A stretch of 64,000 bases of DNA, taken from Cladopsammia gracilis. Its lineage: Eukaryota > Cnidaria > Anthozoa > Scleractinia > Dendrophylliidae. The stretch is taken from NCBI GenBank assembly GCA_022457155.1, contig JAJGOT010000346.1, positions 489,501 to 553,500 of the forward strand. The letters are read 5' to 3'. Positions 37,431-48,344 of the stretch are shown piece by piece. The notes below the pieces were generated by a model. That model was not told the DNA's origin. It was given only the letters and a program-made list of their open reading frames with translations, and ran no database searches. The position numbers and the translations under genes were made by a program. The stretch's first letter is position 1; each line of letters opens with the position of its first letter.

Positions 37431-39800
37431 TAGCTTCAGAAACAGGATAAATTTAATTTCTTCAAGGTAGATACGCATCAAAACGCGTGTCTCGGTTGAA
37501 AAATCCTTTTAGATCGATTTTAACGTTGCATTAAAGACTCCAAATGCGAAATATCTTTAACCCTTTGAGGACGGTCCCGGCCAAAATCGTTCTTAGAGGA
37601 ACGATAAGACTCCACTGCTTTAAAAAATTGCAACTTTCTCAATCGCGCGAACATTTGCAGTTGTGAGCATTGACTAGAAAGTCCTTCAAATTGAGACACC
37701 CAATAAACACAAAAAAGTCAGCGATTTTCGCAGAATATCAGCGTTTGAATTTGGAGAAGAACAAAAATGACCGTTTTTAACGTCATAGAAAAACAACAAA
37801 AATCACGTTTTTGCCTTCAATTTTTTTTATTAAAATCATCGTTGCAAACTCAAAAGTCAACATTCACAGCAAAATTCAGTCCTAGTACTACCTTTGAAGT
37901 GATTTTTTTGCTCTTATTCGTTGCCGGGCCGAGCTACAGCCTCTCGTTCTAGTGCATCCTGGCCTTGCCTCGATTTTCAACATCACGACCGCACTGCATG
38001 CTGGGAAATAGCTAGAATTTTTGACAGGGTTCGTTCCGTCCCCCACATATTTCATATTTATACTAAGTCCACAGCCACTCCGACCTACCACCGAAATTTC
38101 GCGCTTGTTGTGTTCTTCAGTGGTCGCAACTTCCAAAATATGCCGTGGCAGGTCGAGAAATTCATCCAGAATCCAGTCCCAAAGCTACTTCGTTTTGTGG
38201 CGGCCATTTTTCCAGTTCAACGAGCAACGAGCCAAATTTGTAAACGAAGTACAACACCTAACTCGCTTCATTGAGAAAGTGGACTCTTAGCTACCTTCAC
38301 GCTTAATGATGCTCATCAGGCAGCTACTAAAGATGAAAAATGGCTGTAAACATACCAAAAATCGCATACAAACCATATTTGCGCTGTTCTTATCGCTTAA
38401 CGAAGCAAAAACACTACGTCAGAATGACGTTTCTTGTAAACTCGAGCCTTCAGTGTTTTAGAACAGCAGCACTTTCCATGGTAACCCCAAATATGGAGTC
38501 ACGAAATCCTATGGCTCGTTTATATGCAGAAAATCACTCAAAAACGTAAAAAGTCACCGTCGTCAATGGGTTAAGCTTATTGTTGTTTATATTCGTTTAC
38601 CACAATTTAGTTATTGTTATCGTTGGATTCACGTTATTCTTGTTACAAAATGCATTTGTAACATACATTACGTCACTAAGTTTACCGCTGATGGAAGGAG
38701 TGAGTGAGTGAGCGAGTGAGCGAGTGCTCATTTGCATATCTATCTCCGTTACCGATAACCCGTTCATTACGCATGCGCGTATTCACGGGTTAAAAAAGGA
38801 GATTTAAACAATCCTTTCTACAAACAGAAGCGTAGTTCCAAAAGATTTGTCCCACAAACAGAGCAAAAAGCAGAGAGAAAACATTTATCGACAAGAAATC
38901 ATGAAAAAAGTTCTTGAACGTAATGTATCAAAGCTGGTATAGCGGTAAGCGGTGCACTTACCGGAAAAAAGAGTTTACTAATAAGATAAAAATACTTCAA
39001 AAGGATCGAAAAGGCTTTTTACGACAGGTGGTACATAAACCCTTTGAAAAGCGTATCTGAAGATGAAGAAAAACAACAGCAAAGCACATTTGGGTGCGAA
39101 AAAGACCGAGAAAAACCGGGTCCCTCGTGCCAGCGCCGAATTTTTTGCTTGCCTACTGCTTCACAGAATATATGTAAATGTAGAAATTAGTTCAAGGGCT
39201 GTCCATTGCCAGCTCTATCAAATTAAAGAGCCATAGGACGATTTTCGTTGCAGGTTTCAAATAAATTCTGCAGCGAAGTAAACTCAAATGTAGATATTTG
39301 CTACCATATGTCGAATTTTTAACGCTAAAACGGATGCGGTCGCACGCGCGTTTTCCCACCTTTTTGCTGGTCTGAACGTTAACATTCATGTATTTTAAGA
39401 ATTTTCCATGTGTGAAATTTTCTTATCTCTTATGCTTATGTTGTCGTTTTTAAAGGAATTTAGGTAAAGCATTTGAAACTACAGAAAACCAGCCAATCGA
39501 TGATTCAAATCGACAATAAAAATTGTTATATTACTTATATTTTCACTTGTGGCATGTTTTTCTAGATAACAGTGGGAAAAATGGGAATTTCGACTTTGGA
39601 CGTAGTCATTTGTCTCTTAGCTGCAAGGACAACCGTGAATACAGAATATTTAAGGTAGGTTTTATTCTCAACTGAACTAATATGCAAATATTCTTTAGCA
39701 TATATATCAGCTTTAAACTTAAAACTGGGAAGATAACTGAAAAGATCTAGCTGGATTTTTGAAACTGAACCATGTCTTTTTTTTTTTGTCGTTCAAAACC
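37431..39800. other. Noncoding stretch
   Basis: No gene is supported. A frame at 37,921-38,274 has no recognised motif. GAGTGAGTGAGC repeats lie near 38,696-38,728. Confidence 0.4.
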
Positions 39801-39824
39801 TATGTCTTACGTTCACAAAATAAC

Positions 39825-41525
39825 AACAAAAGATTGCTGCTAGTCTTTTTTTTCTCCCACTCTCGCTCCCTTTTCCTTCTCTATATCTTGTCTGTGATTT
39901 TTGGGCTATTCGGGGTCATTCAAAGTCTTGTTGGAGCCTATTGTAGTGAAATCGCTGTAATTTTCATCAGCCACGTTTTTAAAAATTCAGCGATATATGC
40001 TTTAAACTTAAACTGGGAACAGACTGAAACAGGAACTGAAAAGAAGCTTTTGCATAGTTAAATACATGTAGATGGCATTTATTCTAAAACTTGACTTGAT
40101 AAATACGTACTGTCAGGTTATAACAAAGCTGTTTGTTGAATGTCAAAAGGTGAATGCAGATATTTTAAAAAATGTTAAAGAAATATTCGGATTTCCGCTA
40201 TTTGAGTTACAATGACGAAACAATTGTTTGGATTTATGTTATGGTTATCACTCTTTTAGGTCAATAGTTACGGTTTACTTAAAAAATATACATATTTTAC
40301 GATGAAAACGAGAGGCCGAGTGTCGAACGCGATTGAATTTCAATTAATGTTGACATTAAAAATAATCAGATGTTGAGTTCTATTTGTGGAGTTTAATTGC
40401 CATACTTGTCAAGAAGAAGGGTTAAGTTGCATCAGAAAGGTCAATTGAAATAATATATACAGGTATATCTATTTTTATCTCCTGTAAGCTAATGTTTAAC
40501 TTACAGGAGTATATAGTATATCCAACATGCATTCTTCTTGCATATTTCGCATTTTTGTTAGGAAAAGTTTTGTTAGATACAATTAATAGACATTTTAGTG
40601 AATCTGTGGGACATTCTTGTTTAATTTTTTTAGCAAAATTTCTCGCATTTTTGTTAGATACTATCGACAGAACACAAAAGTCGAGTAGCATATTTTTTGA
40701 AAGCAGTTTATAGCGAGCGAACGTTTGTGGCCTGACAAAGCGATATATTCATAGGTTGATTTAGTTAACTGAGATTTTAGAGAACCTTCGAAGAGAGAGC
40801 AATTTATTAGACCGTATTTTATCAAAAATTCAAGCTCTCGTTATTTTGTTTATTCTGAATTAGAGTGATTCATTTGTAGCGCACGTTTGTGGCCTGACAA
40901 AGCCACATATTCATAGCTTGATTCAGTGAACTAAAACTTCAGACAACGTTCCAAGAAAGAGAGCAATTTATTTGGCTGTATTTTATCAAAAATTCAAGCT
41001 CTCGGCTATATACTTCATGGTGGTTTTAATTTATGCACGTCAAAGAATCCGGCACTTACTTAGGGCTAAAAACTCATTTTAAAATGGTTAGCTTTTATTT
41101 ACTGTTATGGATATAACTACCAATTACAGTAAATAACAGCTAACCATTTTAAAATTAGTTTTTAGGATCCCTATATGATAGGATCCCTATATGGTGTGTT
41201 ACAATGAAGTATATACCGAATAAACGAAAGTTCTTGAGACATAAAACCTTAAACCGCTTATCTCAATAAAGGTTAATATATATATACCTGGATTTTTGAA
41301 AACGATATCGCCCTAAGTAAGCGTTTGTGAGCTTTCTTGGCCTTGTTTTTAATATAAAAATATAAATATAATAGACTGTTGCTAGTCTTTTTTTTTTTCG
41401 CTCGCTCTTGCTCCCTTTTCCTCTTCTCTCTCTTCTCTGTGATTTTCGGGCTGATCGGGCTCATAAAAACCCTTGTTTGGGCTAGTTGCAGTGAAATTGC
41501 GTAAATTTTCGTTGAACACGTTTTG
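39825..41525. repeat. Cluster of diverged duplications
   Basis: The block beginning TTGCTGCTAGTC...GTGATTTT is present at about 39,833-39,990 and again at 41,373-41,525 in the same direction. Between them is a tandem pair of about 135 bp (about 40,725-40,855 and 40,875-41,005), each with CGTTTGTGGCCTGACAAAGC and ATTTTATCAAAAATTCAAGC. A short AGGATCCCTATAT pair lies near 41,165-41,193. Confidence 0.5.
41065..41165. mobile_element. MITE-like palindrome
   Basis: Arms of about 33 bp, with CATTTTAAAATGGTTAGCT and its complement AGCTAACCATTTTAAAAT plus TTTACTGT / ACAGTAAA, around a loop of about 20 nt. Confidence 0.55.
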
Positions 41526-41582
41526 AAAAATCCAGAAAAAAATATATATATATATCTAAAAAAAAATAAATAAAAAATAATA

Positions 41583-41728
41583 TATATATAGAGGTTTTGC
41601 ACGACAGCCATGTTGCATGGCAGGAACAATGAAAATGTTTTGCATTAGAAAGAACATTCTTTCCCATAGGGAAAAGAATCTATTGTTCCTGCCATGCAAC
41701 ATGGCTGCCGTGCAAAACCTCTATATAC
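41583..41728. mobile_element. MITE-like palindrome
   Basis: Inverted arms of about 47 bp hold TATATAGAGGTTTTGCACG, GCCATGTTGCATGGCAGGAACAA and complements, with a loop of about 45 nt that itself contains TTCTTTCCCATAGGGAAAAGAA. Confidence 0.6.
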
Positions 41729-41788
41729 ATATATATATAGTTAAAGTGAGAACAGAAATTTTCACAACAAAGATTATGAGTGAAAAAG

Positions 41789-41860
41789 TGCCTCAGCCGG
41801 GAGTTGAACCCGAGTCTCCTGATGACCGGACAGATGCCTTAACCACTAGGCCACTGAGAC
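41789..41860 (-). tRNA. tRNA-like sequence, probably a pseudogene or SINE
   Basis: A 72-nt minus-strand unit with a pairing acceptor GTCTCAG / CTGAGGC (one wobble), D arm GCC...GGC, and T arm with GGGTTCAACTCCC. The anticodon stem has a mismatch and position 33 is C instead of T, so it is unlikely to be a working tRNA. The anticodon would read GGT. Confidence 0.45.
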
Positions 41861-42239
41861 AACCACACTTACACAAACACAAACAACACATTTATGGCTT
41901 CATAGTGGAAAGCTCTTGGGAGACATTTACACAAATTCTGCAATTAGGATCGCGTCACTTTACCCAGTCGTTCAGCGATTCACAGTCCACTCCCCAAGGA
42001 AATTAAATTACAAATTAGTGTGGGAAGGGAGATATGGACAACTAATTGCCTCATAATCTTTGGATCACCAACCTATTCTCGTTAGGAAGGCGATTCAAAG
42101 CGATTTCTGAAATATATACATAGACAGTTAAAGTGAGAACAGAAATTATATATATATATATAATATATATATATATATATTATATATAATAATAATAATT
42201 TGTGGTTGTCGTCACTTGGACAGAGAGTGCTCGACACAA

Positions 42240-42405
42240 ATAGTAGAGCAGGAATATATTTTTCACACGATGTGATGTTACAAAACAGTAACTCGAGTTT
42301 CACGCTCGGTGGCGATCATCAGACTGATGATGATCTGATGATCGCCACCGAGCGTGAAACTCGAGTTACTGTTTTGTAACATCACATCATGTGAAAAAAA
42401 ATATA
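42240..42405. repeat. Long palindrome, inverted element ends
   Basis: About 75-bp arms with TGATGTTACAAAACAGTAAC, TCGAGTTTCACGCTCGGTGG and complements meet at GATGATGATC near 42,327. It reads as two identical element ends joined head to head, a layout often seen for Penelope-like termini. Confidence 0.55.
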
Positions 42406-42415
42406 TATATATTTA

Positions 42416-42554
42416 TATATATACAGCAGTTTGCAAAAATTTTGAACCCCCCAAAATATATCATTATATCCAGATATATAGCATTGTAAGAGAGCAGGGA
42501 TATAATGATATATTTTTGGTGGGTTCAAAATTTTTGCAAACTGCTGTACATAAA

Positions 42555-42613
<59 letters not shown>
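42416..42613. repeat. MITE-like palindrome and (TA)n microsatellite
   Basis: Arms of about 55 bp begin ACAGCAGTTTGCAAAAATTT (42,421) and end in the complement at about 42,547. They are followed by an uninterrupted TA repeat to 42,613. Confidence 0.55.
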
Positions 42614-42617
<4 letters not shown>

Positions 42618-42825
42618 AAAAATAGATATATTGATAGATAAATAGATAGGCTGAGCCTAACAGCGTCGCTCTTTGAACAGAAAGCCGATAATAAGCTTAA
42701 AGGGACTTTAACTTTAACTTTAACTTTAATTAACATAATTGCCTTTAGCAAGCTAATCCGGCAATGGGCGGTCAGAACACGGAAGCTCATGACATTAACA
42801 GCGAAGGAAAAACAAAAAAAAATCG

Positions 42826-43290
42826 TCAATACGTGAAATTGTTACAAATACTTAAATGAAACGCAGCAACAGAGTCAGCACATACAAAAGCTGGAGACAA
42901 AGCGTTCCAAGCGGGAACAGTTCTTACAAAAAAAGAAAACTTGTGGGCGTTAACATTAGATGAATAACGTTGGTATTGGAATGGGTGCTGTACACTAGCT
43001 CGTGTCAAGTAGGGACAGACCACCGCGCGAAGATCATCCGGGAAAGATATCCGTACATTTCCTGTCTTGATCTTAAAAAACAATGTCAAATCAATGATCT
43101 TCCTTCGTGTCTCAAGATCTTGCCACCCCAAGTTAGATAACATTGTATTAACGCTGCTGGTACGACGGTAGTCGTTACAAACAATGCGCGCCGCCCGACG
43201 CTGAACAGATTCAACACACTTGATGTCTTTTTGTGTATATGGACTCCAGGCGACGGAGCCGTACTCGCATACTGGACGGACCAGGGTCAA
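42826..43290 (-). pseudogene. 3' fragment of a non-LTR retrotransposon reverse transcriptase
   Basis: The frame of 154 codons carries blocks typical of the region after the RT palm in CR1/jockey-type elements: VRPVCEYGSVAWSPYT, VESVQRRAARIVCNDY and LGWQDLETRRK. The catalytic RT motifs are absent because the copy is 5' truncated. An A-rich stretch follows at the 3' side. It is a dead copy. Confidence 0.65.
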
Positions 43291-44469
43291 ATAGGCCCGT
43301 TCCTTGACAACAGCGCTACAAGACGCTAAGTTTCTTTGGAGTACGTGACACTGTCACGGATTCGCATGCGCGGCCCAGGCTCACTTCCGGTCTACTTAAA
43401 ACATTTGGCCGACATTATGGATGTTGGAATCGGTGGCAGAAAATGCTCATTTTCAGCATCATATGCAATTGTTTAAAAAAACCTCTTTTATGGTGGAAGG
43501 GAAAGAGTTCTTTAACTGTGTCTGAAAAAATCACTGATCGGATGGATTTTTGGGACGCAAATTGCCTCCGAGTGGAAGTCCATCTCAAACCGAGTGTTTT
43601 GCCTTGACTCCGTGACTCTTATGGAGGGAAAACAGTGGCGACAAATAAAACCCCAAAGGACAAAGGAATACGCCAGAGACGAGTTTTATAGTGTTGCTTC
43701 ATTGAATTAATGTCTAAATTTCGTTTTATTTTCTGTTCGAAATCTACACTGTGTTATTTTTCCCCATACGTCTTATAAAGCGCTCAAATTTCCAACGGCC
43801 GCCATATAATACCGCTTTCATCGAAAGGTCACGACCCGACTCACACACCGCAAATAATTTAAAATCCTTTGCTTTCCGTGACGTGAGCAATATTCCAGCG
43901 ACAACAAGTGCACCGTGAAGACAGAATCGGAGCAAGTTTCGTACTGGAGCCTGCGATGAATTTCGCTTCATGCCATGACTTAGAAATTGTATCCTCGAAA
44001 TAAGCACGTTTATGGGATTTCTACCACTCTTTCATTGCTCTTTTCGGTATACCAAATATCCGTTTCCGTCCCGAGTTTCTTCGTTTTCCACCGTGACCGC
44101 GCCACTAGTCGACGCCATTTTGAAATTGACAGTTCAACTTGAAAAATTTAGGCTAAACTTTTCAAGTTTCGATTCGAAAAACTGGCGCATACGCCCCTCG
44201 TGACAGTGTCCCTTTAACTAAGGTGAAAGGTCGGAAGCACAAGAATTAAGATTGACGGCGCGAACAAGTCACGGGGACTACAACTCGCCCTACCCTCCCT
44301 CCCTCCCTCACGTTGCCTCTCTAGCACTTCGTGCTTCTCGCTGTCTTTAACTCGACAGGGAGGACTTTCCCATAACTTAATGCCAATGAGGCATTGCTTC
44401 GTTATTTACGGTTATTAACATTTACTTTGTCAGTTCAGCTTATGCTGTTATAGTATCATATTTAATCCC
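43291..44469. other. Noncoding stretch with part of the dispersed 25-kb repeat
   Basis: The 42,640-42,700 and 44,214-44,262 segments are the two halves of the repeat seen whole at 30,395-30,515, so the DNA between them (including the RT fragment) may have inserted into one copy of it. CCCTCCCTCCCTCC lies near 44,290. No gene is recognised. Confidence 0.45.
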
Positions 44470-44640
44470 CGCCCCATTTCAAATTTAAAATTGTAACGTT
44501 TTTTGCCTTATATGAGTTATTAATATCTGTAAGACCCTGAAGAAGAAAGCTGTGCCTTTCGAAATATTGGATATTTTACAAATATAGTCGTTTCCGTTCC
44601 GTTTATCAGCCCTGCTTTTTTATCAAATCGTTTCAATAGC
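44470..44640 (+). repeat. Penelope-type terminal repeat, inverted partner of 30,185-30,350
   Basis: It contains CCTGAAGAAGAAAGC, GCCTTTCGAAATATTGG and TTTATCAGCCCTGC in order. It is reverse-complementary to the left copy with a few differences. Confidence 0.5.
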
Positions 44641-46259
44641 TGATTAGATCCTTTACTACAGGATCCGGTGCTTCTATTTCGTTACAGTGGTCTTTGCAAA
44701 TACAGTTACTTGCAGCTATCAAGCAGGGATAAACAATGTGGATAACGTGATAAACAGAGGCCTATAAAAGCAATATTTCACCGTTGCATAAGGAGCTCTA
44801 TAAGGGCTCGATTCTCTTACCTGTACAAGGTCCAAATAAAGGGATAAACATGCAGCAAAGAAGAAAGGTCACGTGGTATAACATCATGATGATAGCACTT
44901 ACATCATTCACAATTAACTTCATGATTGGATCTGAAGAACACACAATGACACAAAGTCAATGAATCACTATCTTTCATCATAAGGTAAATATTGGCTCTG
45001 CCCTCCCGATAGCTTTATACCGGAACTTGACTGCTAATAGATTTGTATTTACCAAACAATATTTCTAAACCTTTGTCCTTGAAAAAGTTTGTCTTATATT
45101 TTCATTTTATCCTGTTTCAAAGGATTTGTTGTTCCAAATTTAGTTGCGCAAACATTTCTTGGTAAATTAAGACGAGGATTAGTTTCATCAATCGTGCTTT
45201 AAAATAGCTGGGTCCAGCGCAACGTGACAAAATAGCGGGAAATACATTCACGGCCATCAAATCATTTCAGATCCTGTCATTTCTGAGAGAAAAGCTAGAG
45301 AAGCTTAAAACCTTTCCTACATAAAAACCTACATGCCAATAATGGCGAAATTAACAAACCAACCGCCAGACAAAAAGGACGCTAAAATTAAAGAGGTCAA
45401 ATTTTACAACAGAAAACACCGCGGGAAAGCACAACAGACAGACTTGACCTCTTGTCCATTTTAAAGGTTTACCCACTCAACACTAAAATCCTCCATAACA
45501 GACATAAACATGACACTAAATGTACTGTAACACTGAAAACATATAAAAAGAGCAAATGACATTAAAAACACGAGGTAAGAGTCGTGCAGTCCTGTCACTC
45601 CCATTTTACACTTTATTTCACAATCAACTTTATAATTATTAGAGGTCTTATTACGCAGTCAAGAGAGTTTATCGATAGATTTTATCACACTTTTCAAACA
45701 AAAACTTACACTTTACACGTATCAACTTTGCTCGATTCCATTTCTGATGAAATAACGGCAAAAAAGCGTTATTCTCTACTCTAAATCGACGTTTTTGACG
45801 AAGAAGCAACTTTATACCGTACATTTGCAATGTACGCCTCCTGGCGATCCCAGAATCCTTCGCGCAAAACACAGGTATCCGATTACTGGACGTGACCGAT
45901 GTATATTTAGTTTTAGCACTAGGATGCTTGAAAATAAATCAGCCCTCTCTCTTTTAGGGAGGAAGAAACAGTTGAACTAAAACTACTCGCTGGAATCGCT
46001 TCGAATCGACCACAAAACCACTCAAGACACAAGTAAACACACAAAGAAGTTCAGGTGAGCCAGTTTTATTCAAATATCGTTCCTAATTATACGCTCAAAT
46101 TCGAAGTGAATTTTCCCCATACAAATCCTTAGGGGATCGTATATTCTAGAGATATATAGTCAGACAAATTTGGGGACATGCTTACACTTAGACAGATCCC
46201 AAATTGATCGCTATTACGCAACAGTTACCTGTAAACATCACTTGAGCTTGTGCCACCTG
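44641..46259. other. Noncoding stretch
   Basis: No gene or clear repeat is recognised. Frames at 45,584-45,980 have no motif. Confidence 0.4.
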
Positions 46260-46910
46260 TGTTTAAAATAGCGCGAATCCTTTTTTCAAGTGACGTTTTC
46301 CTTGGCGTTGCCGTCCCCGTTGCGTAAGCTCCCTAATTTCGAGATCTTGTAGCTCCTCAAGCTTTTTCTCCACATCTTTGCGAACATGAATTGGCACGCG
46401 GCGCTGCGGTTGGGCGACTGGTGTGACTGCTGGGTCAATGTGTATCTTTAACTGATAATCGTTACGTTTGTTGACACCATTTAACAGTCGCTTAAAGAGA
46501 CCCCACTGTTATCTGGTTAATGGCATGCGGGTATTCCGGTCCAACTCTGAGCAAACCAAGCGCCATAGCCGTTTTCTTTCCCAGACGAGACCCCGCGTGT
46601 AAATTTTCAACTACCACAAAGTCGGCTTGTGTATAAAATTCAGGTGTTGACACGTTTGTGTGGAATGTTCCTTTGACAGGAAGCGGCGTTTCCGATCCAT
46701 ATGGGTAAATCTTGACATAAATAGACGTTCAGAGGGCAATTCCTTTCGCTGACAGTTTTAATATTGAATATAGAACCGTCCAGCACATTTACGCTGGCTC
46801 CGGAGTCGATAATAACAGGAATTAACGTATCTTCCACAGTTATCGGAACAGTTTTGTCTTTCGTTTTGCTGCTCCCAATAGCAAAATTCCATCACAGGCG
46901 GCCCAAGCTC
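46260..46910 (-). pseudogene. Decayed Ty3/gypsy-type pol fragment (protease to start of RT)
   Basis: Minus-strand frames read an aspartic protease motif VIIDSGASVNVLD, then a spacer with HINQI-like sequence, and further on PAVTPVAQPQRRVPIHV followed by KDVEKKLEELQDLEI. This is the typical run into the reverse transcriptase of Ty3-like elements. The frame shifts between these parts and no RT catalytic motif follows. It is a non-functional remnant. Confidence 0.65.
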
Positions 46911-47319
46911 ACTATCGGATAACCGGGACGTGACCCTTGCTTTATGAGCGGTATTGTGTTACAAAGATTTGATTTATAAAGGTTTGCATGGGAATGCAAC
47001 GTTTTTGTTTTAAAACTTAAAAATTCGAATGTTTTGTGAATAAAATTGACTTACCCTGTTGCTGTGTTGTATTCTTTGTTATTTGCCTGCTCTTCGGTGC
47101 GATTTAACGCGATTTCGGAGAGTTGTCGTTATTTCGGCCTTTTTCTTCTCAAGCCCGCTTCTAGTCAACCACAAAGGTCAACCACAAAGGTCAAGACTAA
47201 ACTGCTTATTCGTTGCTATTACGTGCCCTACAAGTTATTTGCCGACCTTGCAAATCTATTGTTATATCGACAATACGTGCTCATAAACTCGGCTATTCTG
47301 CTGGTTGATTGTTTTATAA

Positions 47320-47545
47320 GTTTTTAGATGTTGATTGTTAGAAGTTTTCAATTTAAACTGTTAGACGATATTACATTCACTAATACGCGACTAGCTAAAA
47401 TAGGTTATGTTTCACACGATAATTGTACATTTTGCGAAGTTGAATCAGAAACGGTGTATCACTTATTTTATCAATGTTCTTTGACATACCTCTTTTGGAA
47501 AAACTTTAAAAAAATTCAGGTTCGTACTTTCAGGCCAACGTGAGG
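47320..47545 (+). pseudogene. zf-RVT end of an L1/Tx1-like non-LTR retrotransposon
   Basis: The frame carries TRLAKIGYVSHDNCTFCEVE and ETVYHLFYQCSLTYLFW, matching the zinc-binding C-terminal region found after the RT in L1-like elements (CxxC...HxxxxC). No RT palm motifs precede it in the same frame, so it is a 5' truncated copy. Confidence 0.6.
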
Positions 47546-48110
47546 AACTTACGCTCGAGACGCATTCATTGAATACGTGAATTGTTGAATTATTTTTTAA
47601 TCCTTGCAAAATTGCACATTTGGTTATAAGCCGGAAACATTCCAAAATTCCAAATTTTGATGTGAACAGGCGGAGTGCAATCATAAAGTGGAAATTTATG
47701 GCGCTGAGCTGAGAACTGTTCTCAGATTTATGACTAGAAATAGTTTTCACTATAGCTGCCCCCGTCTTTGAATTGTTTCAAAAAACGCATCTGTTGTAAA
47801 TAAATTCTGAACACAGGTTTTGGAATTTCTTGTATTTATGTGCGGAGTTCAATTTAACATCTGTGAAAATCATATCATGATAGGAAAAGGTATTTCCTTG
47901 TATTACAACAGTGTCCTTGTATAACAACAATGTATAAAAATAAACTGTAACTATTTATTTAACTGATTTGTTGGCAATGTGTTGATCGCAAATGGTTGAT
48001 AGACTATGTTGTAATGGGGTAACTCTCAAATAAAGCAAGGACCACTTGGACAAACAGCAAGGCGAAGTGAAGCCGGATCTTGGAGTAGATCAGGATCAGC
48101 AGTAGTATTG
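47546..48110. other. Noncoding spacer
   Basis: No gene is recognised. ACAACAGTGTCCTTGTATAA-type short repeats lie near 47,905. Confidence 0.35.
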
Positions 48111-48344
48111 AATAAAACTTAAAACTGAATGCAAGGCTGATCGGACAGCTATAAAGGGTATTTTATTGCCCAATATTTCGGTTAGGCAAAACTAACCTTC
48201 ATCAGGGGCTACAAAGAGCTAAGTAAAAATGGAATAAAACGGTTACAAGATATAAAATGATTCAAATGAAAGATTAAATATGATTGGTTAACAAAAATAA
48301 ACAGTAGAAACGTTTACAAAAGCTACTATAAAAATAGAAATATA

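Noticed and set aside
41789..41860. Functional tRNA
   Set aside because: The anticodon stem has a mismatch and the universal T before the anticodon is C.
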